In this document: positions 56,104 to 64,000 of the stretch, one piece after another
Layout of the letters: each line of letters begins with the position of its first letter
Numbering within the stretch: the first letter of the stretch is position 1
NCBI GenBank assembly: GCA_030427835.1
Contig: JAUICN010000001.1
Coordinates: forward strand, 207,929-271,928
Length of the DNA: 64,000 bases
Origin: Polyangia bacterium
GTDB taxonomy: Bacteria; Myxococcota_A; Polyangia; Polyangiales; JAUICN01
Reading direction: 5' to 3'
The notes under the pieces: model-generated
The model's database searches: none
Told to the model about the DNA's origin: nothing
What the model saw: only the letters and a program-made list of their open reading frames with translations
Made by a program: the position numbers and the translations under genes

Positions 56104-56846
56104 GCCACGGCCTGCGGCATGAGGTCAGCGAGGTCGACGTGCCGGCGAACGCCTGTGGCTCGGTGAATGGCTTCCTCGTAGGCGATGCACTCGGGCATGC
56201 CGGCCTCGAGCCGCAGCCAGGCGTAGAGGGCCAGCCACGCCCCGTCTGCGTGGTGGAAGTATGTGTGCGCGTAGATGCCGGGCACCCGCTGCTCGCCATC
56301 CGGGATGCGGCTCATGGCGAGGCGCGTCCCGGTGATGCCGCGCCATGCTCTCGGGATCGACAGGCCGTCCAGGTTGCCGCTCGTCAGCAATTGAACGAGC
56401 TGCGTGGTGGCCTCGGCCTGCTCCGGCGTCGGCACGACGTAGCGCCGCTGGTGGGCCCAGGGGGCGTCGATGATGCGCTTCCAAGGGAGCTTCGCGCTCG
56501 CGTACTTCGGGTAGTACGGGTTGACGACCTCGATTCCAACAGACGGTCCGTTGTGCCCGCCCGCGTGGGCGAGCCTGTCGTGGGCGAGGTCGCCATGCTG
56601 GGTGACCTCACCGTCCGGGCCGACGATGAGCTGCACGCCGAGCTTGCGCTTGAGCAGCACCTTCACTGTCGAGGCGACGCTGCGCGTGACCGTCTCGTGG
56701 AGAATGACCTCGTTGACCACGCGCCCGCTCCTGTCTCGGCCGGCGAAGCGCGTCACCCCGAGGTCCCGAAAGTTGCGAACGCGCAGCCCTGCGGGTGCTG
56801 CGGCGTCCGCCCCGGCCACGATGAGCGTGTCGGTGGCCTCGGTCAC
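56100..56846 (-). CDS. N-acetylmuramoyl-L-alanine amidase (endolysin)
   Basis: 248 aa, Amidase_2 fold cleaving the lactyl-amide bond of peptidoglycan. Zinc/active-site residues: [10 protein letters not shown] (H50), [20 protein letters not shown] near 110-130, and [11 protein letters not shown] near 205-215. GTG start at 56846, inside GTGA overlapping the next gene upstream, with GGAGG eight bases before it. With the holin-like gene it forms the lysis pair of the phage module. Confidence 0.85.
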   Translation of the reverse strand: MTEATDTLIVAGADAAAPAGLRVRNFRDLGVTRFAGRDRSGRVVNEVILHETVTRSVASTVKVLLKRKLGVQLIVGPDGEVTQHGDLAHDRLAHAGGHNGPSVGIEVVNPYYPKYASAKLPWKRIIDAPWAHQRRYVVPTPEQAEATTQLVQLLTSGNLDGLSIPRAWRGITGTRLAMSRIPDGEQRVPGIYAHTYFHHADGAWLALYAWLRLEAGMPECIAYEEAIHRATGVRRHVDLADLMPQAVA

Positions 56847-57280
56847 TGTCGTCCCTCCTCGGGCGCGGCCACGGGTTGCTCGACGGCACGCCGAGCGCGC
56901 AGACCCTTCGAGAACCAACGCTCGCGCTTCTCGGTCGACAGCGGCTTGGCGAGGTTTGCTGGGATGCCGCCTTCCGCGTCGCGCAACGCCGCGTTGACGC
57001 GTCCTCGCGTGACCAGGTCGGCGTGCAGCTCGTCCACCAGCATGCGATGCAGGTGCCCGAACGAGCCCTGCGAAGGATGCTCGGGCTCGTCATCGGGCGC
57101 ACGCACGAGAAACTCGACGGCACCGCAGGCCGGGCATGGCGGCATCGGAACCAGGCGACCATCGACCTGCTGGTCCCGAACGACACCGACTTCGAGGTCG
57201 TCGATGAGAATGCGGTGCTCGTCGTCGCAGGCTTCGCAGCGTTGGAGGACGTCGGTGGTAGTGACTTCGTGGATGGCCAT
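56843..57280 (-). CDS. Zinc-ribbon protein of the phage module (145 aa)
   Basis: Residues 15-18 (CEAC) and 49-52 (CPAC) make a likely zinc ribbon. The second half is charged helices ([26 protein letters not shown]...) and ends [12 protein letters not shown]. No family recognised. GAGGAACA is immediately before ATG 57280; overlaps the amidase by GTGA. Confidence 0.65.
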   Translation of the reverse strand: MAIHEVTTTDVLQRCEACDDEHRILIDDLEVGVVRDQQVDGRLVPMPPCPACGAVEFLVRAPDDEPEHPSQGSFGHLHRMLVDELHADLVTRGRVNAALRDAEGGIPANLAKPLSTEKRERWFSKGLRARRAVEQPVAAPEEGRQ

Positions 57281-57289
57281 TGTTCCTCC

Positions 57290-59194
<1,905 letters not shown>

Positions 59195-59320
59195 GCGCTG
59201 CCCTCGGGAGATGGGTCTCCACAGGGGCAAAGCGCCGGGTGGCTGGGCTGGGGACAGCACGGAGGCCCATGCCGGAATGAGTTATGTTTCCGGCGGTTCG
59301 GGCGGTAGAACCGTCTGGTC

Positions 59321-59878
59321 ATGAGCGACTGGAATGCAGAGACCGCCGAGTGGTACGCCGCCAAGTACGGCGAGTACGCCACCAACCGCCTGGCGGCCGA
59401 CGCCACCGAGGTGAGTCCCGATGCCGTCGTCGTCGATGTGGGCTGCGGAACGGGCTCGGCCCTGCGGCGAGTCGCTCCCCGCGTGCCCGATGGGACGCTC
59501 ATCGGGCTCGACCCGATCCCGCGAATGCTGGAGATCGCAAGGGAGCGGGCTTCCGAGGACCCGAACGGTCACCGCATCGAGTTCCGCGAGGCGCCGGCAG
59601 AGCGGCTCCCGCTCGCAGATGACTCCGCAGACCTCGTCTTCGCTTTCGATTCGATCGACCACTGGCAGGACAAGGCCGCCGGCCTCCGCGAGATCCGTCG
59701 CGTGCTCCGACCAGAGGGACGCCTCGTTGTCGTCAAGGACGGTGGTCTTCCTGGTGGCGCCAAGGCCAAGCGGGAGTTCCTTGCGGAGCTCGACGGTTCG
59801 GGCCTCACCGTGATGCAGGAGACAAACCTGGCCGAAGACAACGTCACCTGCACGATGTGGGTCTGCGGCGTCGCGTGA
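59321..59878 (+). CDS. Class I SAM-dependent methyltransferase on the opposite strand
   Basis: 185 aa. Typical N-terminus DWNAETAEWYAAKYGEYATNRLAADATEVSPDAVVVDVGCGTGSALRRVAPRVPDG, with motif I VVVDVGCGTGSALRR, and VFAFDSIDHWQDKAAGLREIRRVLRPEGRLVVVKDGG. ATG 59321, 127 bp upstream of the divergent fibre start; CGGTTC/GAACCG at 59294-59313 makes a hairpin just before it. It stands inside the tail operon but reads the other way and stops 3 bp before the tail-I gene end, a moron-like cargo. Target unknown. Confidence 0.88.
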   Translation: MSDWNAETAEWYAAKYGEYATNRLAADATEVSPDAVVVDVGCGTGSALRRVAPRVPDGTLIGLDPIPRMLEIARERASEDPNGHRIEFREAPAERLPLADDSADLVFAFDSIDHWQDKAAGLREIRRVLRPEGRLVVVKDGGLPGGAKAKREFLAELDGSGLTVMQETNLAEDNVTCTMWVCGVA

Positions 59879-59881
59879 AGC

Positions 59882-61222
59882 CTATCCGTGCAGCTCGGTG
59901 GTCACGCCCAGCTCGCTGGAGCCGAGCTCCCAGTGGTCGATGAAGGCCGGCGGCGAGGGCTCGACGAGCTCCACGAAGTGGGTGTGGGCCGGCTTGAGGT
60001 AGTCGACGATGGCGCGGATCTGACTGCGCTCGGTGGCGCTGAGGGGAATGTCAACCTCGACGTCGAAGGCGTAGCGCGCGAACTGGTCCGAGGGGCCCAG
60101 CTCCCAGTCGACGCCCAGCTCGGACTCGCCGAGCACCAGGGTGGTTCCGTTGAACGGCGTGATGGCGGTGATGTCGATGCCGAGGAAGAAGCGGATGGCG
60201 TTCTCGATGCCGACCGCCGTGCCTTTCTGCCGGTACATCTCGACGAGTACCGAGGCCAGCCGGCGTTTGTCGAGCTCGCCGAGGTCGAAGGGAAACGGGT
60301 TGCCCAGCTCGTGGAGGATGAGATCGAGGAAGCCCTCCGGGGCCCGCTCGATGTCGAAGATGTCGCTGAAGCGGTCGCCTTCGGCGAGCAGCAGATCGAC
60401 CGTTTCCTGAAGACACGCGATGAAGCGACGCAGATCACCGGTGACGTCGTCGCGGCGGTTGTGCCGCGGCAGCATCGACCAGAGGTCGAAGCGGCGCAAT
60501 GCCGGACGCGGTGGTCGGTACCCGGTGAACACTGCAGCGTCGTCAGGGGCCACGACCGGGTTCTCTTTGGCGTCTTCCACCCCGCTCACGATCACCCGGT
60601 AGCGCACGTCGGGCGTCAGCTCAGTGTTGAGCATGACCCGCACCGCTGCGCCATCGCTCTCGGCGTCCACAGCCACGACCGGAACCGCGGGCAGGTCGAG
60701 CGTCTCGAAGACGAAGCCCAGAGGGTCGGTGACCATGACGGGCTCGTCGAAGCCGACGCGCACGACCTTGGGCGCGACAGCCTGCGCGCCGACGACCTTC
60801 GGCGGCGTTCGGTCTTCGGCAACGAACGAGTACGTCTCGTCGAGGGCATGGGTGCCACCGACTGTCGCCGTGACGGCCCGAACGCTGACGAGCGCCTGGC
60901 TCGCGAACGGCATGGTCGGATCGAGGACGACGCGTAGCGTGTCCGCGGTCTGCTGCACGTCCGAACGCGGTCCGTCGAAGCCGGGCTTGAGCTCCGGTGA
61001 ACCGCCGCCCTCGAAGGCCAGCTCGCCGTCGACGAGGATGCGCGTGACGGCCCGGTCGATGCCGTCGGGGCCCGGGTCGACGATGTCGAGAGCGATGAAC
61101 CACTCGAGCGGCACGCCCATCTCGCCGGGACCGGGGTCGCGGTTGATGAGGATCGGACGATCACCGGCGAGCTGGGCCGCGACCGTGTCTACGTAGAGTC
61201 CGGGTAGCTCGAGGTTCGCCAT
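59882..61222 (-). CDS. Phage tail protein I-like, with N-terminal Ig-like domains
   Basis: 446 aa. The C-terminal 200 residues (from about [66 protein letters not shown]...) match the P2 gpI/tail I family, with [11 protein letters not shown] and the closing [16 protein letters not shown] segment. The N-terminal 220 residues have two Ig-like (Big_5/SbsA-like) segments, including [15 protein letters not shown] and [19 protein letters not shown]. The fusion is unusual for gpI; it may extend host contact or tail-shaft assembly. Confidence 0.75.
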   Translation of the reverse strand: MANLELPGLYVDTVAAQLAGDRPILINRDPGPGEMGVPLEWFIALDIVDPGPDGIDRAVTRILVDGELAFEGGGSPELKPGFDGPRSDVQQTADTLRVVLDPTMPFASQALVSVRAVTATVGGTHALDETYSFVAEDRTPPKVVGAQAVAPKVVRVGFDEPVMVTDPLGFVFETLDLPAVPVVAVDAESDGAAVRVMLNTELTPDVRYRVIVSGVEDAKENPVVAPDDAAVFTGYRPPRPALRRFDLWSMLPRHNRRDDVTGDLRRFIACLQETVDLLLAEGDRFSDIFDIERAPEGFLDLILHELGNPFPFDLGELDKRRLASVLVEMYRQKGTAVGIENAIRFFLGIDITAITPFNGTTLVLGESELGVDWELGPSDQFARYAFDVEVDIPLSATERSQIRAIVDYLKPAHTHFVELVEPSPPAFIDHWELGSSELGVTTELHG

Positions 61223-61231
61223 CGCTGCTCC

Positions 61232-61630
61232 CTACGGCACCGCCAGAAGCTCGAGGCGAACGGCGACGGTGTGAAGGCCTGCGAGCTTGGACACGTTGGC
61301 GGCCAGGTCGCTCACCACCCGGGTACAGCCGGGTTTGCAGGTCGCCGTCGCCACCTTGGTGCCATCGACCAGCATGGCGACCTCCCAGGCGAGACCGGCC
61401 GACAGCGTCTTGGGTACGCGCAGCCGCAGGGCCGCGCGCACGAGGTCCACGTCGGTGAGGTCCGTCTGCTGCGACACCTCGGCGCGGTCCCCGGGCTCCA
61501 GCTCGAAGTAGCGTCCGGGCTCGTCCTCGCCCAAGACGAAGACGTTGTCGCCCGACGGCACCGGAGCGTTCAGCGGTCGGATGCGCCCTTGTCCGAGGCC
61601 GAGCCTGCTCCTGAAGGCGTCGAGCTCCAT
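61232..61630 (-). CDS. Phage-module structural protein (132 aa)
   Basis: Reads [58 protein letters not shown]..., with strand-rich C-terminus ([37 protein letters not shown]). TGATG overlap with the next gene upstream. No family recognised; context says tail structure. Confidence 0.6.
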   Translation of the reverse strand: MELDAFRSRLGLGQGRIRPLNAPVPSGDNVFVLGEDEPGRYFELEPGDRAEVSQQTDLTDVDLVRAALRLRVPKTLSAGLAWEVAMLVDGTKVATATCKPGCTRVVSDLAANVSKLAGLHTVAVRLELLAVP

Positions 61631-62325
61631 CAGACCTGCCGCAGAAGCTCGAGGTGATCGAAGTAGCCGCGACGGGTAACGTCCGCGACGGACATGCCGA
61701 AGCCGCCCCGCCCCGAGGTGAGCGGCTGGCTGCCGGAGTTGATGCCCAGGTGGTCGTCGATGAACTCGACCATGCCCGGCACAGCCTGCCAGTCCGGCGG
61801 CGAACCGAGCGAGTGCGCGCCGAGGTCGTTGCGCAGCACCTTGAGCACGACATCGCCGTTGTCGTTCACGATCGCGTCGAGGCGCAGGTGCAGCCAGGTG
61901 CCCTGGGAGAAGCTCTCGCCCGAGGCGAGCAGGACGTTCGGGCCCTCGGAGTCGGGGATGCCGACGGCGACCGCACCCTTGCGCAGCACGACGCGATGCG
62001 GGTCGTCGTCGGACAGCCCCAGCAGGTACGCGGTGTCGTTGACCGAGTTGCCCTGGCACGAGAGGAACATGAAGGGCGAGAAGCCGGTCGGGCCGCCACC
62101 GGGACCACGCTGAACGCAGCCGCGAATCGAGGCGCCCTTCGCCATCGGGGCGAAGTCGACGAGGTTGCAGAACAGGCCCACGGCTCCCTGGACTGCCGCG
62201 AGCGAGTTGAAGGCGAACAGGAAGCTCCCGCCGCCCGGTGGCCGCGCGATGCCGGCTGTCACGCCCCGGTCCACCGTGGCGATGTCGAGTCCGTCGTTGA
62301 GATAGGTCCAGTCTGCTTCGGCCAT
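61630..62325 (-). CDS. Phage-module structural protein, LamG-like (231 aa)
   Basis: Opening [40 protein letters not shown] and the strands [40 protein letters not shown] suggest a concanavalin A/LamG-like jelly roll. GAGGAGCAACC precedes ATG 62325. TGATG overlap with the 132-aa gene. Confidence 0.6.
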   Translation of the reverse strand: MAEADWTYLNDGLDIATVDRGVTAGIARPPGGGSFLFAFNSLAAVQGAVGLFCNLVDFAPMAKGASIRGCVQRGPGGGPTGFSPFMFLSCQGNSVNDTAYLLGLSDDDPHRVVLRKGAVAVGIPDSEGPNVLLASGESFSQGTWLHLRLDAIVNDNGDVVLKVLRNDLGAHSLGSPPDWQAVPGMVEFIDDHLGINSGSQPLTSGRGGFGMSVADVTRRGYFDHLELLRQV

Positions 62326-62334
62326 GGTTGCTCC

Positions 62335-62883
62335 TCAGATCGTCGTCGCCGGTGTCCAGGCGTTCTCGAAGTCCTCGTCCGCGTCGCCCCCACCGTCGAA
62401 GAGGGCCGCTTGCGAGGTGACCGAGGCCCACAGCCAGGCGAAGGCTTGGTTGTTGCGCCAGGCATCCTCGAAGTCCTCGCGAGGCTCGCCGTCGAAGATG
62501 CCGGTGGTGGCCGTGATCGCGCTCCAGTCGAGCGCATACGGGACGTTGCTCCAGCCGTCCTCCATGTCCTCGACGGCGCCGCCGCCAAAGGGCGCGGTGA
62601 TGACCTGACCCGACGGCAGCTCGGTGAGGTAGAGGTCGTTGCTCCACGCCTCCTCGAAGTCTTCACGCCCCTCGGCGAGCGGGTCGAAGAGCGCGAGCGC
62701 GAGGCTGCCGGGTGCAAACTCGGTGAGCAGCTCGAACCAGCGCTCGAAGCCCTCCCACGCCTCTTCCGGCACAGGCCCGAAGCCGGCGATGCGCTGGGCG
62801 GCGACCGAGGTCGTGAGCGTCCAGTGCTCGGCGAGGCCCGGCTGGGCGCCGGCATCTTCGAAGCTCGGGTTGAGGATGCCCAT
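62335..62883 (-). CDS. Repeat-containing tail protein (182 aa)
   Basis: About four units of 33-35 residues, each with ED(F/M)E(D/E)(A/G)W ([32 protein letters not shown]) preceded by ALFDG-like and followed by S/N-N and aromatic segments. Highly acidic. ATG overlaps the J-like stop (1 base). I know no family for it; context says baseplate/tail. Confidence 0.7.
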   Translation of the reverse strand: MGILNPSFEDAGAQPGLAEHWTLTTSVAAQRIAGFGPVPEEAWEGFERWFELLTEFAPGSLALALFDPLAEGREDFEEAWSNDLYLTELPSGQVITAPFGGGAVEDMEDGWSNVPYALDWSAITATTGIFDGEPREDFEDAWRNNQAFAWLWASVTSQAALFDGGGDADEDFENAWTPATTI

Positions 62884-64000
62884 CAGAGCAGCCCTCCCGT
62901 GTCGCCGTCGATCAGCGTCACCGTGCCGAGCACCGGGAACTCCTTGATGCCGAGGCGGATGTCGGCCGGCAGCGAGTTGAGCTTCAGGTCGCCTTGCCGG
63001 TCGCCGATCTTGCGAACGCCGTCGGTGTCACGGATGACGTTGAAGACGTCCGACCAGGCGATCTCGCCGACCGGGTTGCCGTCGGCGTCCTTGATGTTGA
63101 AGCCGAAGTCGACGAGTGGGTTCGGCGTGCCGTCGAGCTCGCTCACGCGGAACATCGCCGCGAGGTTCTGCTTCACCCGCTCGCGGACCGTCGCTTTGGC
63201 CGCGCCCTGGCGCAGGTAGATGCGGGCCTCGACATTGACGGTGCGGTACACCGGGTTCTGCACCGAGGCCTGGAAGGTCAGCGTGCTCGGGTAGACCACG
63301 GTCACTTGCTCGAGCACCGCTTGCTTCAGCGCTGCGGTCGGCAGCCCGCCACCCTGCGGGATGACGTAGAGCACGCCGCTGTTCTCGGCGACGGTCGAGT
63401 CCTCGTTGGAGGTGAGCATCAGGGCACGTGCAACACCGGGCACCCGCCGTGCATTCACCTCGAAGTCCTCGCGCGTGACGGTGCGGGTCAGCGTGCGGAG
63501 GCTCTCCGGGGCGAGAAGCTTGGCCGAGGCAACGCTCTGCCGGTCCGAACCTCCCGAGGCAGGCTCGGGATTGGTGACCGCGACCTGCACCGGGCGACCA
63601 TGGGCGTCGTTGAACACGCCTTCGATGACCACGAGGCTGCCGGCCTCGACGTTGCCGCCGGCACCACCGCCGGTCTTGTAGGTCGCGCTGATCGTTCCCG
63701 AAGGCGGCGCGCCGCTGGTGCCGTTGCCGAAGCGCACCGTCGCGCGGTCGTTCTGGTCGACGAGCACGAGGAAGTGGCGGTCGTTGGGCCCCGACCCGAG
63801 CAGGCTCTCCTCCTCGACGTAGGTGCCGTTCGCTGCTGAGACGGCCGCCGAACCATCGAGGTACGGCGTGCGGTCCAGAATGATGTCGAGTCCCGCGAGC
63901 CCCCGGGCGTCGAAGAGCTGGGAGTGGGTCTGGGAGTTCTCGACCACGCCCACGGCCGACGGCGGATCGGCGCCCGCCGGGATCAGGACGTCAGCGAGCA
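62883..64000 (-). CDS. Phage baseplate assembly protein J-like (5' part beyond the window)
   Basis: Open to the window edge (no stop upstream, frame [22 protein letters not shown]...), so the true start lies to the right. 373 residues are visible. Recognised by the baseplate J pattern: [17 protein letters not shown] and [21 protein letters not shown], then [12 protein letters not shown]-like [12 protein letters not shown] and [30 protein letters not shown]. Baseplate wedge protein of a contractile tail. Confidence 0.85.
   Translation of the reverse strand, partial: LADVLIPAGADPPSAVGVVENSQTHSQLFDARGLAGLDIILDRTPYLDGSAAVSAANGTYVEEESLLGSGPNDRHFLVLVDQNDRATVRFGNGTSGAPPSGTISATYKTGGGAGGNVEAGSLVVIEGVFNDAHGRPVQVAVTNPEPASGGSDRQSVASAKLLAPESLRTLTRTVTREDFEVNARRVPGVARALMLTSNEDSTVAENSGVLYVIPQGGGLPTAALKQAVLEQVTVVYPSTLTFQASVQNPVYRTVNVEARIYLRQGAAKATVRERVKQNLAAMFRVSELDGTPNPLVDFGFNIKDADGNPVGEIAWSDVFNVIRDTDGVRKIGDRQGDLKLNSLPADIRLGIKEFPVLGTVTLIDGDTGGLL

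Noticed and set aside
59888-60937. 349-codon plus-strand frame over the tail-I gene
   Set aside because: Shadow of a gene with a recognisable family; sequence content follows the other strand's codons.
61654-63219. 521-codon plus-strand open frame over the tail genes
   Set aside because: It covers three minus-strand genes with coupled starts and stops; the translated text is low-complexity, Arg/Ala-rich and without motifs.

Overview
The window carries about 75 protein genes of a Gram-negative bacterium. Outer-membrane factors, several lipoproteins with clear lipoboxes, a beta-barrel-like protein and paired HME-RND efflux pumps all imply an outer membrane. Oxygen-dependent enzymes (P450, sterol-desaturase-type hydroxylase, persulfide dioxygenase, EgtB) imply an aerobic life. 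The mix of orphan lipoproteins, TTG/GTG starts and family content would fit a Myxococcota/deltaproteobacterial-type genome, but this is inference and no rRNA is present to prove it. I found no rRNA, tRNA, CRISPR array or transposase.

Region 1 (1-45.6 kb, hand-counted sample lines about 53-63% GC) is chromosome-like. In order: orphan lipoproteins and a GT4 glycosyltransferase (0-5.2 kb); a sulfide-detoxification operon of persulfide dioxygenase and split YeeE/YedE transporter (5.2-6.8 kb); a fatty-acid/sterol hydroxylase, DUF3224 protein and TetR regulator divergent from a P450 (7-10.4 kb); Hsp20, a second TetR divergent from a zinc alcohol dehydrogenase, a SRPBCC protein and an AlkD-like repair protein (10.5-14.1 kb); a SigZ-type sigma factor coupled to a 65-residue peptide with 15 cysteines; the ergothioneine genes egtB-egtD (15.6-17.8 kb); a glycosyltransferase / polysaccharide deacetylase / methyltransferase group; a DEAD-box helicase with RGG tail; several exported proteins of unknown role; a TPP-enzyme plus aldehyde dehydrogenase operon (27.9-31 kb); small stress-type proteins and a pirin; a first CzcCBA-type efflux operon (33.1-38.8 kb); and a run of VOC-type and other small enzymes with two gene remnants, ending at rsgA.

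Region 2 (from about 45.6-45.9 kb to the end, sample lines about 68-72% GC) is compositionally different and looks acquired. It holds a seven-gene, tightly overlapping operon read leftward: BlaI-family repressor, M56 membrane protease, CzcC, CzcB, CzcA, a CDF-like transporter and a methyltransferase. Two matching 9-7-9 operators, one over the blaI promoter and one at the start of czcC, point to a repressor/protease switch driving metal efflux. To its right is a contractile-phage-tail module, also read leftward: baseplate J (cut by the window edge), repeat and structural proteins, a tail-I-like protein, tail fibre, a zinc-ribbon protein, amidase, holin-like protein and small proteins. A methyltransferase gene on the opposite strand interrupts it. 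This is a prophage or tailocin segment next to metal-resistance genes.

The strongest candidates for something undescribed are the BlaI/M56-controlled RND efflux operon (its M56 protein lacks the penicillin-sensor domain and has a Cys/His-bearing periplasmic loop), and the SigZ/Cys-rich peptide pair.
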